64,000 nucleotides of DNA from Paenibacillus sp. PAMC 26794 (GCF_000316035.1 NZ_ANHX01000009.1:47376-111375); one strand, 5' to 3'. Positions 43,285 through 54,915 are shown, counted from the stretch's first letter. Numbers and translations are program-made. The notes: generated by a model not told the origin, from the letters alone.

Positions 43285-44280
43285 ATGAAAAAGGGCATTC
43301 GAAATACGGCAGTATTATTTACGGTTACGTGGTTATCCATTCTGCTGCTGGCTTGTGGAAATCAGGCTGCAAAACCTGCTGCTGGCGCAGATGATTCCAA
43401 AGCAGCCACAGAAACGACAGAGACCACGACTGCAATGGAAGAAACGAATGAAGGCGAGACCCGGATATTCAAAGATTGGACCGGTCATGAGGTTGAGGTC
43501 CCTGTAAATCCGAAGCGAGTCATCTATCATGGAGAAGTTACCGGGGATCTGCTTGCCCTTGGTGTTGTTCCTGTAGGTATACTGCGTCAAGAGGGAACCG
43601 TATACGATGATCAGGTTGCTCAGGCAGAGGATATAGGGTTTCCGATCAGTGTGGAAAAGGCGCTAGCCTTGAATCCCGATCTGATCATTTTCTCGAACAG
43701 TGATGAGGCACAATACGATCAGATCGCGAAGGTTGCACCCACGGTTACATTTGATTCGTTCGGTTTAATAGAAGATCGCATGCGTATCCTTGGCGATTTG
43801 TTGAATAAGAAGCAAGAAGCGGAGGACTGGATTACGGCTCATCAAAAAGCGACTGAAGAGATGTGGACGCAACTTCATGAGAACGGATTGAAAGAAGGGG
43901 AGACCGCTTCGGTATTCACCATGTATCCCGGGAATCGTCTGTTTGTCATGGCGGGTGCAGGATTGCCACAGTTGTTATACGGAAAAGACGGGCTGAAGCC
44001 AACCGCGGAAATCCAGAAAGTATTGGATGAAGACATGGGATTTGTAGAGATTTCGACTGAAAAATTATCTGAATTTGCCGGTGATCGAATATTTATTCTG
44101 GATCCTGTGACTGACGATGCGAAGCAATCCACCAAGGAATTGCTGGATAGTACAATCTGGAAGAACCTGCCTGCGGTGAAAGAAGGAAAAGTATATCGTT
44201 TTAATATCGTAAAAGCTTCTAGTGATGCTCTTTCCAGGGAGTGGCTGTTACAAGAGCTGCCAAAACAGATGATTCAATAA
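43285..44280 (+). CDS. Iron-siderophore ABC transporter substrate-binding lipoprotein
   Basis: The 331-aa protein has a lipoprotein signal (ILLLACG, lipid-bearing C24), a Thr/Ala-rich linker and a class III periplasmic-binding fold (about 60-330; FKDWTGHEVEVPVNPKRVIY, ALNPDLIIFSN). It should capture a ferric siderophore outside the cell. The resemblance to FeuA/FecB-type proteins is general and the siderophore is unknown. GGGGGAGA precedes ATG 43285. No permease or ATPase genes lie beside it, so it must use a transporter encoded elsewhere. The next gene encodes a regulator with a homologous domain. Confidence 0.88.
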   Translation: MKKGIRNTAVLFTVTWLSILLLACGNQAAKPAAGADDSKAATETTETTTAMEETNEGETRIFKDWTGHEVEVPVNPKRVIYHGEVTGDLLALGVVPVGILRQEGTVYDDQVAQAEDIGFPISVEKALALNPDLIIFSNSDEAQYDQIAKVAPTVTFDSFGLIEDRMRILGDLLNKKQEAEDWITAHQKATEEMWTQLHENGLKEGETASVFTMYPGNRLFVMAGAGLPQLLYGKDGLKPTAEIQKVLDEDMGFVEISTEKLSEFAGDRIFILDPVTDDAKQSTKELLDSTIWKNLPAVKEGKVYRFNIVKASSDALSREWLLQELPKQMIQ

Positions 44281-44338
44281 TGGTGACGAGCTAGTGAGGC
44301 AGCAGTAACACCTTTGAGTAATGCAGATTTAAAAAGTA

Positions 44339-44376
44339 AAAGGAGCCTTCAACCTTTCGTTGAGCGCTCTTTTTTG
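44339..44376 (+). terminator. Rho-independent terminator of the siderophore-binding protein gene
   Basis: AGGAGC...TCAAC (44341-44353) pairs with GTTGA...GCTCT (44359-44370), then a T-run. Confidence 0.75.
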
Positions 44377-44441
44377 CTGATTAAAGTCATATCTGGATTA
44401 TTGACAATCCCTCGCTTATAATCAGACCATAAAGAATGATT

Positions 44442-44460
44442 GATAATTATTCTCATTTTA
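44442..44460 (+). promoter_or_regulatory. Fur box of the AraC/binding-protein fusion gene
   Basis: GATAATTATTCTCATTTTA matches the Fur consensus at 14 of 19 positions and ends 20 bases before the ATG. TATAAT at 44417-44422 is a likely -10 box. Confidence 0.7.
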
Positions 44461-44480
44461 GAAAAACGAGGTGAACCGAC

Positions 44481-46103
44481 ATGCAGGCTTTGGATGCCGA
44501 TGGGGGAGCGTTGTTCTTTTCAGCATTCATGTTTCGGCTGGATCATCTGGTACGACGAATTGAACCACCTGAACAGGTGATGCTGGAAGTTGCTTGCGAG
44601 AAACATGCCTTCCTGATCTGCGAAGAAGGAGATGGGCGTTTATATATTGGACATGAACAGTTTCCGTTTACTACGGGATGTGTCTATCCGCTTTCTCCGG
44701 GAGAGGGGTACCAGATTGAACATCGTAATAACTCGGAATTGAAATATATCGTAATGGCTTTTGATGTTATTCATGTGCTGACGGGTGATCCTGAGCTCTT
44801 TACCCGCCCTGTATTTGAGCACAGAAACCAATTGAATGGTTTTCCCTATGCTCCGTTAAGTGGGCTACTTGAGCAAATGTATGTCATTCGGAATTATAAA
44901 ACAGATGCCGAGTACAGTCATTTGAATGCACAGTTCCAAAAATGGATGGAGATGATCATTACCCGGTACACTTCTCCCAAGACGGAACAGAGTATGGAAG
45001 CAAGACTACACAGTACGATTCAGTATGTTGACGACCATTATGCTGAAGAAATCACTGTACAGAAACTGGCACGCCTTGCGGAGATCAGACCTGTGCAGTT
45101 TACGACCCTGTTCAGACAACTCACGGGACATAAGCCGCTTGATTATGTGAATCATGTACGCATTAAACATGCCAAGGAATGGCTTCGCAAATCGGATGAA
45201 CCGCTTCGGGATATAGCGAGCCGCGTGGGATTTAAGGATGAGTATTATTTCAGCAGGCGTTTTCGCCAAATGACCGGATTATCTCCTCGTCAATATGACA
45301 GATCTATTCAACAGCAGACGTTGGTACAAGATTGGTTGGGTCATGATGTGAATATTCCAGTTAACCCGGAGCGAATTATGTATTACGGAGATTCCGCTGG
45401 GGATCTGCTGATGCTGGGCATTCAGTTGCTGGGAGATCAGACATATGACGCGGTTGCTCCGGTTAATGTGGAAGCAGCTGTTAACATGAAGCCGGATTTG
45501 ATTATTTTTGATAGCAGCAATGAACAGCAGTATGAACAACTTTACCGCATTGCACCTACGCTTGCTTACAATTCACATGCCACGTTGGAAGAACGAATGT
45601 GCAGATTGGGCAGCTGGTTTGGCAGACAACCTCAGGCTGAACAATGGTTAACCTCCTATGCGGAGCGTACTGAGCAGATGTGGGCGAAGATCCATACTGT
45701 GATTGAGAAGGGGGAAACTGCTTCCGTATTTACATACCATCGTGGTGCACGATTATTTGTTATGGGCAATATCGGTTTGGCGCCATTGTTATATCATCCG
45801 ATGGGATTCAGGCCAGTTACTAAAGTGAAGGAAGCACTTGCGGCAGGCAGAGCCTATAAGGAAATTTCGGCTGAAGCGGTACGTCAGTATGCGGGAGATC
45901 ATGTATTTGTTATGCTGCCTGAGGAAGTTGTGGCAAGACAGGCTACAGATATGCTGATGAAGAGTCCCAGTTGGCAGGCCCTTCCGGCTGTACAGAATGG
46001 GCGGGTATACCCTGTGGAGGAGTCAACTTGGAATGCGGGGGATGCGGTCACGAGTGATCGATTGCTGACCCTGCTCCCTGAGTTGTTGTGTGCAAGTTCA
46101 TAA
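44481..46103 (+). CDS. AraC-family regulator fused to a siderophore-binding domain (Btr-like)
   Basis: The 540-aa protein has three parts: a cupin-like N-terminal domain (about 15-165), an AraC double helix-turn-helix (about 175-275; ITVQKLARLAEIRPVQF and LRDIASRVGFKDEYYFSRRF), and a periplasmic-binding fold without signal peptide (about 281-538). This last part is clearly paralogous to the neighbouring lipoprotein: DWLGHDVNIPVNPERIMYYG against DWTGHEVEVPVNPKRVIYHG. B. subtilis Btr (YbbB) has the same design and senses ferric bacillibactin, so a cytoplasmic siderophore sensor that activates the adjacent uptake gene is likely. The binding domain has a short deletion after GIQLLG. ATG 44481 follows GAGGTGAAC. 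Confidence 0.88.
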   Translation: MQALDADGGALFFSAFMFRLDHLVRRIEPPEQVMLEVACEKHAFLICEEGDGRLYIGHEQFPFTTGCVYPLSPGEGYQIEHRNNSELKYIVMAFDVIHVLTGDPELFTRPVFEHRNQLNGFPYAPLSGLLEQMYVIRNYKTDAEYSHLNAQFQKWMEMIITRYTSPKTEQSMEARLHSTIQYVDDHYAEEITVQKLARLAEIRPVQFTTLFRQLTGHKPLDYVNHVRIKHAKEWLRKSDEPLRDIASRVGFKDEYYFSRRFRQMTGLSPRQYDRSIQQQTLVQDWLGHDVNIPVNPERIMYYGDSAGDLLMLGIQLLGDQTYDAVAPVNVEAAVNMKPDLIIFDSSNEQQYEQLYRIAPTLAYNSHATLEERMCRLGSWFGRQPQAEQWLTSYAERTEQMWAKIHTVIEKGETASVFTYHRGARLFVMGNIGLAPLLYHPMGFRPVTKVKEALAAGRAYKEISAEAVRQYAGDHVFVMLPEEVVARQATDMLMKSPSWQALPAVQNGRVYPVEESTWNAGDAVTSDRLLTLLPELLCASS

Positions 46104-46176
46104 CAAAAACAGGCTTGCAGTCCTCAAGAGGATCAAGCTATGATAGCAGGTATTACGGTTCAGAGGAGTGCTTGTC

Positions 46177-46998
46177 ATGACAGAAAAACAACAGGGAGAA
46201 ATGCGTGTAGCCCTGATTCAGGGCGATATTCAGCTCGGAGACCCTGAGGCCAATCATAAACATATGCAGACATTGCTTGAGCGTGCGGTAGAACAATATC
46301 CGGATCTGGGGCTGGCTGTGTTACCTGAGATGTGGAATACCGGATACGCTTTAGCTCAAATTCATGAACTCGCTGACCCGGAAGGCCAGAAATCTCGGGA
46401 ATGGCTGTCTGCTTTTGCTCAAAAACATCAAATATCCATCGTTGGCGGTTCAATTGCTGAGAAACGGGATGGTCAAATATACAATACAATGTACGCTTAT
46501 GATCGTGAAGGAAAACAGGTAACACGATACGATAAATTACATTTGTTCCGTCTGATGGACGAGGAGAAATATTTACAGCCTGGTGCGGAGCCTGAAATCT
46601 TTGAATTACAGAATGGTCTTACAGCAGGTGCTTCGATCTGTTACGACATCCGGTTTCCGGAACTTGCCCGCACCCTTGCTTTAAATGGTGCCAAGGCATT
46701 GATTGTACCGGCCGAATGGCCGAACCCTCGTCTGCACCACTGGCGTACGTTACTTACGGCACGAGCCATTGAGAATCAGATGTATGTGATCGCCTGTAAC
46801 CGTGTAGGTAAAGGGGGAGAGACCGAATTTTTCGGACATTCTCTCATCATTGATCCTTGGGGTGAGATTGTGGCTGAAGGTGGCGAAGGGGAAGAGATCG
46901 TGACCGGAATTATTCGTCCATCTCTGGTAGATGAGGTTCGCGGACGTATTCCCGTATTTGAGGACCGTCGACCTGGCGTTTATTTTGGCGAAAAATAA
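46177..46998 (+). CDS. mtnU: Carbon-nitrogen hydrolase (MtnU-like)
   Basis: This 273-aa nitrilase-superfamily enzyme has the Glu-Lys-Cys triad in LPEMWNTGY, YDKLHLF and ASICYDIRFPE. Overall it resembles B. subtilis MtnU (YkrU), for example NTMYAYDREGK and EFFGHSLIIDPWGEIVAEGG. Such enzymes hydrolyse omega-amides of keto acids, for example ketoglutaramate released by the MtnE aminotransferase. Presence of mtnE 3 kb away fits, although the two are on opposite strands with iron genes between. ATG 46177 is placed by AGAGGAG. Confidence 0.82.
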   Translation: MTEKQQGEMRVALIQGDIQLGDPEANHKHMQTLLERAVEQYPDLGLAVLPEMWNTGYALAQIHELADPEGQKSREWLSAFAQKHQISIVGGSIAEKRDGQIYNTMYAYDREGKQVTRYDKLHLFRLMDEEKYLQPGAEPEIFELQNGLTAGASICYDIRFPELARTLALNGAKALIVPAEWPNPRLHHWRTLLTARAIENQMYVIACNRVGKGGETEFFGHSLIIDPWGEIVAEGGEGEEIVTGIIRPSLVDEVRGRIPVFEDRRPGVYFGEK

Positions 46999-47027
46999 AA
47001 ATTGAAATAAAATTCTTCAGAAAAAGT

Positions 47028-47052
47028 GTTTATTCTTCCAGGACGCGGGTAA
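47028..47052 (+). promoter_or_regulatory. Possible sigma-B-type promoter
   Basis: GTTTAT (47028-47033), 13 bases, then GGGTAA (47047-47052) matches the Bacillus sigma-B consensus (GTTTAA, 12-14, GGGTAT) at five of six in each box. It lies 38 bases before the 61-aa gene. Confidence 0.45.
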
Positions 47053-47089
47053 TGATAACTATCCCGTCACCAAGGAGGATGATCAATCA

Positions 47090-47275
47090 ATGGACAACCA
47101 TGTGAAAGATACGCTCAGGAGACTGGAACAGGATAACACAAGGGAAGATCACTTAAGGGCATTCTTAGAGAATGGAGCAGGAGGGCTATCACCCCCTGAT
47201 TCAACTGTTCAGGACGAAGGCCGTGTAATGAATCAGCAAAACAGGCTGACAAGCGATCGTAATTTGCGTAAATAA
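47090..47275 (+). CDS. Small hydrophilic protein of unknown function, 61 aa
   Basis: ATG 47090 has an excellent ribosome site (AAGGAGGATGA). The product is charged and polar, with a helical N-terminal half (DNHVKDTLRRLEQDNTREDH) and a probably disordered Gly/Pro/Gln-rich second half. I know no family. The sigma-B-like promoter suggests stress or late-growth expression. The 233 bases that follow hold only the terminator at 47433. Confidence 0.6.
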   Translation: MDNHVKDTLRRLEQDNTREDHLRAFLENGAGGLSPPDSTVQDEGRVMNQQNRLTSDRNLRK

Positions 47276-47432
47276 ACCGCCAAACATGAAGTTTTCTTAT
47301 GTACGTTTCTACGTTAACATTATAAATTAGCATTGTAGCTAACAACTTAACAAGCAACATTGTACTGGAACCAGTTACTATGATTGCAATGTAAGAACTC
47401 TATCCTGCGGATGCGGGAAACGAGTATATGAC

Positions 47433-47467
47433 AAAGGCTTGGCCCATAAGGGTCAAGCTTTTGTTTT
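47433..47467. terminator. Rho-independent terminator between the 61-aa gene and lysR
   Basis: AAAGGCTTGGCCC (47433-47445) pairs with GGGTCAAGCTTTT (47450-47462) around ATAA, 13 pairs including GT. T-rich sequence follows on the plus strand; it may also stop the converging LysR transcript. Confidence 0.75.
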
Positions 47468-47508
47468 GGTTCAGTATGAAATGTCCCCATACCCATAGGA
47501 GAAATTTA

Positions 47509-48435
47509 TTAGTCTCCCTTTGACAGTTCGGCCACGGTTTGTTGAAACGTATGGATGAATGCCTCGGCTGCTTTCGACAGTACTCTTCCTTGACGATAAG
47601 CCACAACTAGTGTTCTGCTGGGAGTAGGCTCAGCAAGTGGCACATACACAGGCACGAACTCACTGCGCGGCGCACGGGCGATAAAGCGTGGAACCAGTGT
47701 AATGCCCATACCAGTGGCGACCAGTGACTGAACAGTTTCAATATTGGTGCTTTCAAACACAACTTGGGGATCAAAACCAGCCTGCTCACAGAGATCAAAT
47801 GTAAGTTTGCGGAAGCCCTGTCCTTTTTTCAATACAACAAAGGGTTCATCCCGAAGCTCTTCAATTCGCACAGGAAGCGGATGCTCCGGATCTGCCCTGC
47901 TTGCCAAAGGGTGATTCGGGGGAACTGCCAGATCAATCTTTTCCTCTCCAATGGCAACGTAGGCGAGACTTGGCTCTTGTAAAGGAAGAGATAACAGACT
48001 GAGATCTGCTTTGCCGCTTGCTGTCAATTTCTCAAGCGTAAGCCCGGAGTCTTCCAACAAGGTAACCTCAATCTCGGGATAAGCTTGTTGGAACGCTGGA
48101 AGCACGTGTGGGAGCAAGTGTGAGCCAGTGATCGGCATGCTGCCCACAACGACTTTACCTTTGCGCAGCTGGGAGATGTCTGACATTTCCTGACGCAATA
48201 GCTCTACGGCATCTACGATCTTTTGGGCTTGCTCGACAAACGTAACACCGGCATGGGTTAACTCCACGGTACTTGTATTACGCTGAAAAAGGAGTACACC
48301 CAATTCTTTTTCCAATTTGGATAATTGCTGGCTTAATGAAGGCTGGGCAATATGCAGCTTCTCGGCTGCCCGGGAGAAATTGCGTTCGGCCGCAATTTGC
48401 AGCGTATATTGAAGTTGTCTGAATTCCATCGTCAT
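47509..48435 (-). CDS. LysR-family transcriptional regulator
   Basis: The 308-aa protein has an N-terminal winged helix-turn-helix (about 3-62; FSRAAEKLHIAQPSLSQQLS) and a substrate-binding domain (about 92-300; GSMPITGSHLLPHVLPAF, GKADLSLLSLPL). LysR proteins respond to small metabolites and often regulate a divergent gene. The divergent neighbour is the bglP operon, which has its own cre/RAT control, so the target is uncertain. Overall it is close to the CynR/GltC/YtlI type. ATG 48435 follows AAGGAATGACC. Confidence 0.9.
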   Translation of the reverse strand: MTMEFRQLQYTLQIAAERNFSRAAEKLHIAQPSLSQQLSKLEKELGVLLFQRNTSTVELTHAGVTFVEQAQKIVDAVELLRQEMSDISQLRKGKVVVGSMPITGSHLLPHVLPAFQQAYPEIEVTLLEDSGLTLEKLTASGKADLSLLSLPLQEPSLAYVAIGEEKIDLAVPPNHPLASRADPEHPLPVRIEELRDEPFVVLKKGQGFRKLTFDLCEQAGFDPQVVFESTNIETVQSLVATGMGITLVPRFIARAPRSEFVPVYVPLAEPTPSRTLVVAYRQGRVLSKAAEAFIHTFQQTVAELSKGD

Positions 48436-48539
48436 TGGTCATTCCTTTCTTTATGCCACCATTATATCATTACAGATGAAGAAATCATTAATTTCGCTTA
48501 ACCGCTTGCACTCCATCAGAAGAGTTGATATACTGATTT

Positions 48540-48593
48540 TGAAAACGCTTAATAAGAACCACTTACCCGGGTAAAACAAAATCAACGTTTTCA
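48540..48593 (+). promoter_or_regulatory. cre sites for CcpA upstream of bglP
   Basis: TGAAAACGCTTAAT (48540-48553) matches the cre consensus TGWAARCGYTWNCW at 13 of 14 positions. A second, weaker match on the other strand (TGAAAACGTTGAT) lies at about 48582-48593; together they form a GAAAACG/CGTTTTC inverted pair. This predicts carbon catabolite repression of the beta-glucoside genes. Confidence 0.75.
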
Positions 48594-48683
48594 TATTGTG
48601 ACAGCTTCAAGCTTTAGTAAGAATACATTTCAAATGTTCATATTCTTTTTCGTTCACATAATTGAATAACATTCATCCAACGA

Positions 48684-48764
48684 TGGCGTGTTACTGTTCG
48701 GCAGGCAAGACCTAGATTGGGTGGGAAGAGTTTCTTTTTCCTACCCTTTTTAGGTCTTTTTTTG
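48684..48764 (+). promoter_or_regulatory. RAT antiterminator target and overlapping terminator in the bglP leader
   Basis: The bases GTGTTACTGTTCGGCAGGCA and following AGACC (48688-48712) match the ribonucleic antiterminator (RAT) of BglG/LicT/SacY leaders. The right part, AAGACCTA (48707-48714), also pairs with TAGGTCTT (48751-48758) in a terminator with inner GGGT/ACCC pairs and seven T. Binding of LicT to the RAT hairpin should prevent the terminator and allow bglP expression. Confidence 0.92.
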
Positions 48765-48797
48765 TTCCCATCAAGAAGAAATGGCGGAGGTGTCGTT

Positions 48798-50711
48798 ATG
48801 AATTCCAAAAAGTTGGCTCAGGAAATTTTGGAGCATGTAGGTGGAAATAATAACATCAATCAAGTAATTCATTGTTCAACAAGATTACGTTTTACACTTA
48901 AGAATTCAAAGCTTGCCAATACAGAAGAGATCAAACGGTTGGATGGAGTTATAGGAGCCGTGGATAGTGGCGGGCAATATCAGGTCATCATTGGTAATGA
49001 TGTAAGTTATGTATATAACGAACTGGCTCCGTTAATAAGCACGGAAACGGCCAGTGATGAGGTTAAGCCTCAGCGGGATTACAGTCCCAAGGCTCTGTTT
49101 AATGCCTTTGCCAATATCGTCGCAGGCATCTTCCAACCGATTATTCCGGCTATCGCAGCTTCTGGGATGCTCAAAGCTCTGCTGTTGCTGGCTACCGTTT
49201 TCGGGATTATGGCAAAGGAAGATCAGGCTTACGTATTTTTGAACGCGATCGCGGATGCAGGCTTTTATTTCCTGCCTATGCTGCTTGCCTTCTCAAGTGC
49301 AAACAAGTTCAAGGCCAATCCATATATAGCCGTATTACTGGGAGGCGTTTTGCTTCATCCAAACATGATTGGTCTTCTGGGTGGAGAGGAACCGGTGTAT
49401 TTCCTTGGTATGAATGTACCAAATGTGGCTTATGCCACTTCCGTTATCCCAATTATTTTGACCGTTTGGTTTATGTCGTATATTGAACGCTTCGCTGATA
49501 AAGTATCACCCGGTCCTGTGAAAATATTTTTGAAGCCGCTCATTGTTATCCTGATCGTTGCCCCCATTTCATTGATTGCACTTGGTCCATTAGGCACATA
49601 TATCGGAACAGGAATGTCGGAGGCTGTCTTCTGGATACAGGATAAAGTCGGCTGGGTAACTGTCGTTATTATGTCGATGTTGATGCCATTTATCGTGATG
49701 TTTGGGATGCACAAAGTGTTTTATCCTGTGATCTTTGGTGCAATTGCTTCACCAGGTTACGAGACGCTGTTCCTCGTTTCAATGCTTGCTGCCAATATGG
49801 CACAAGGGGGAGGGTCACTCGCTGTAGCTTTCAAATCGAAAGACCCAAAAATGAAACAGATCGCTCTTTCTGCCGGAATTTCCGGTATGTTCGGGATTAC
49901 TGAACCAGCAATCTACGGGGTGCATCTCCGTTTGAAAAAGACATTTTTGGCATGCCTCATTGGCGCAGGTGCGGCGGGCATGTTCGCGGGAATCGTCAAT
50001 CTGAAGGCGTATACAGCAGTTGGCCCTGGTCTTGCCACATTGCCGATCTTTGTCAGTGATGATCCCAACAATATTTTATATGCCCTGATTACGGTTGCGA
50101 TTTCTTCCGTTATTGCCTTTGTAGGCGTGTTCCTTATCGGGTTTCAAGATACAGCAGCAAGTGCGGAGTCTGGTAAAGCGGGTAAGCCATCTGCTGAGCC
50201 CGTTTCTCCAGTCCGTATGGATTCTCAGTCGCAAACTTCGGCTTCCGGCATGAAGTCCAAAAAAGTGGTGTTTGCTCCATTGGAAGGTAAAGTTCTGCCT
50301 CTAAGAGAGGTGAAGGATGAGGCCTTCTCGCAAGAAGCCATGGGACAAGGTATGGCCATTCAGCCAAGTGTTGGGAAGGTGTTTGCTCCGTTTGATGGTA
50401 CCGTTGAGACGGTGTTCCGTACCAAACATTCCATCGGTCTGAGATCGGTAGAGGGGGTAGAACTTCTGATTCATGTCGGATTGGATACGGTGAAACTGAA
50501 AGGCCAGCATTTTGATGTAAAAGTGAACGAAGGAGAACAGATCTCTCATGGTCAGCTCCTGATCGAATTTGATCTTGAAGCGATACAAGCCGCAGGTTAT
50601 GACACTACGACCCCTGTAATTGTGACCAATTCATCGGATTATCTGGAGATACTGGGCAATGAAACTGCGGCGACAACAGGACCGGGGAAACCATTAATTA
50701 CGGTGTTATAA
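48798..50711 (+). CDS. bglP: Beta-glucoside-specific PTS transporter EIIBCA
   Basis: This 637-aa permease imports and phosphorylates aryl- or alkyl-beta-glucosides. Domain order: EIIB (1 to about 85; phosphorylated C26 in IHCSTRLRF), EIIC (about 100-460; ten or so membrane helices, GITEPAIYGVHLRLKK), a Ser/Ala-rich linker, and EIIA (about 490-630; ELLIHVGLDTVKLKG with the active His, then HFDVKVNEGEQISHGQLLIE in part). ATG 48798 follows GGAGGTG; the frame upstream runs through the terminator and is not coding. Confidence 0.94.
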   Translation: MNSKKLAQEILEHVGGNNNINQVIHCSTRLRFTLKNSKLANTEEIKRLDGVIGAVDSGGQYQVIIGNDVSYVYNELAPLISTETASDEVKPQRDYSPKALFNAFANIVAGIFQPIIPAIAASGMLKALLLLATVFGIMAKEDQAYVFLNAIADAGFYFLPMLLAFSSANKFKANPYIAVLLGGVLLHPNMIGLLGGEEPVYFLGMNVPNVAYATSVIPIILTVWFMSYIERFADKVSPGPVKIFLKPLIVILIVAPISLIALGPLGTYIGTGMSEAVFWIQDKVGWVTVVIMSMLMPFIVMFGMHKVFYPVIFGAIASPGYETLFLVSMLAANMAQGGGSLAVAFKSKDPKMKQIALSAGISGMFGITEPAIYGVHLRLKKTFLACLIGAGAAGMFAGIVNLKAYTAVGPGLATLPIFVSDDPNNILYALITVAISSVIAFVGVFLIGFQDTAASAESGKAGKPSAEPVSPVRMDSQSQTSASGMKSKKVVFAPLEGKVLPLREVKDEAFSQEAMGQGMAIQPSVGKVFAPFDGTVETVFRTKHSIGLRSVEGVELLIHVGLDTVKLKGQHFDVKVNEGEQISHGQLLIEFDLEAIQAAGYDTTTPVIVTNSSDYLEILGNETAATTGPGKPLITVL

Positions 50712-50747
50712 CTAGCTGAAATATGAATGAAAGGCAGGCAGCCTGAT

Positions 50748-51587
50748 ATGGAAGTCATAAAAATACTGAATTCGAGCATTGTTCTTGCCAGACGTAGTGA
50801 GGATGATAAGGAAATTATTGTGATGGGAAAGGGCATCGGCTACAGGAGCAAACCGGGAGATGCCGTGGGGGAGGATGAGATCGAGAAGATCTATGTCCTT
50901 GAAAATGAAACGATCTCTTCGGATCTCACCGCCCTGATGAAGGAAACGCCAAAAGAATATCTGATTCTGGCTGATGAAATCATCTCTCACGCCAAACATA
51001 CATTGTCCCGCCATCTGAGTGATCATCTCTATGTTGCATTAACGGATCACCTGTATATGGCCATGAAGCGATTCAAGGACAATATGACGATCCAGAACCG
51101 AATGCTGTGGGAAGTTAAAAAGTTCTACCCGCAGGAGTTCAGCATCGGGTTGCATGGCCTGTCTCTCATTCAAAAACAGCTTGGTCTTTCCCTGCCCGAA
51201 GAGGAAGCGGCGAATATCGCCTTTCATCTCGTTAATGCGCAGCAGAATGATGACAATATGAATCAGGTCATGATGATGACCAATACAGTCAAGGATGTAC
51301 TCAATATTATTAAAATTCACTATCAAGTGGAGCTGGATACACACAGCATTAACTATTCACGCTTTTTGACCCATCTGCAGTTCTTCATTCAACGGCTTTT
51401 TGAGCATAAAACCTTAAACACACAGGATCATGAGCTCTTTGAGCAGATCGCAAGCAAATATCCACAGGAAGAAGCCTGCGTACTGCTAATCAAGGATTAT
51501 ATTGAAGCCCGGTTTGAACATACGATCTCCAATGAAGAGATGATGTATTTGATTATTCATATCAATCGGGTCATGAGTCGCAATTGA
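50748..51587 (+). CDS. licT: LicT/BglG-family transcription antiterminator
   Basis: The 279-aa protein has an N-terminal RNA-binding CAT domain (1-55; VIKILNSSIVLARR, IIVMGKGIGYRSKPGD) and two PRD domains (about 65-170 and 171-279) with the regulatory histidines (LSDHLYVALTDHLYMAMKRF; LTHLQFFIQRLF; LIIHINR). PTS phosphorylation of these sites tells it whether beta-glucosides and glucose are present. It should bind the RAT upstream of bglP. ATG 50748 is chosen by comparison with LicT; AAAGGCAGG lies upstream. Confidence 0.92.
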   Translation: MEVIKILNSSIVLARRSEDDKEIIVMGKGIGYRSKPGDAVGEDEIEKIYVLENETISSDLTALMKETPKEYLILADEIISHAKHTLSRHLSDHLYVALTDHLYMAMKRFKDNMTIQNRMLWEVKKFYPQEFSIGLHGLSLIQKQLGLSLPEEEAANIAFHLVNAQQNDDNMNQVMMMTNTVKDVLNIIKIHYQVELDTHSINYSRFLTHLQFFIQRLFEHKTLNTQDHELFEQIASKYPQEEACVLLIKDYIEARFEHTISNEEMMYLIIHINRVMSRN

Positions 51588-51614
51588 GCAAGAATGAAAG
51601 AGTCACAGAGATAA

Positions 51615-53090
<1,476 letters not shown>

Positions 53091-53165
53091 TACAGTAGTC
53101 GGACAAGTACTCTCTATAGAAGTCGTCGATATGATAATTTTCATTTTATAACAGAAACTAGCAAA

Positions 53166-53193
53166 GCAGCTCTGGATTCAGGGCTGTTTTTTT
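53166..53193 (+). terminator. Rho-independent terminator of bglP-licT-bglA
   Basis: CAGCTCTG (53167-53174) pairs with CAGGGCTG (53179-53186) around GATT, followed by seven T. Confidence 0.8.
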
Positions 53194-53212
53194 ATGTTAT
53201 AGATAAAAAGCA

Positions 53213-53271
53213 TTGACAGCGAAGCAGCGGAAACGTAGTATAAGACTTATCTGATAATGATAATTGTTATC
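53213..53271 (+). promoter_or_regulatory. Promoter with Fur box upstream of leuCD
   Basis: TTGACA (53213-53218) is followed after 17 bases by TAGTAT (53236-53241), a likely sigma-A promoter. GATAATGATAATTGTTATC (53253-53271) matches the Fur box at 17 of 19 positions and lies just downstream of the expected start. The remaining leader (53272-53462) has an AAACCTCTG/CAGTGGTTT hairpin at about 53277-53301, then T-rich sequence, and the palindrome ATAGGTTAAACCTAT (53320-53334), but no gene. Confidence 0.75.
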
Positions 53272-53462
53272 AATTGAAACCTCTGTGATAAGCAGTGGTT
53301 TATTTGTCTTTCTCTCATCATAGGTTAAACCTATTACATCTATAGATATTATATCTTGGAACAATGAAGGACAGGGTGATATATTTATGTCATTCAAGAG
53401 CTTCACTTTTTAAAGAAAACAGAGGCTCTTCCAAGGACCGAACTTATAATGAGGTGAAAATG

Positions 53463-54884
<1,422 letters not shown>

Positions 54885-54915
54885 TCTATGACAGACAGAA
54901 GGGAGAACGTTTAAT

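Noticed and set aside
53364..53462. 33-codon N-terminal extension of leuC
   Set aside because: In frame, but its ATG has no ribosome site, LeuC proteins do not have this extension, and GAGGTGAAA marks the start at 53463.
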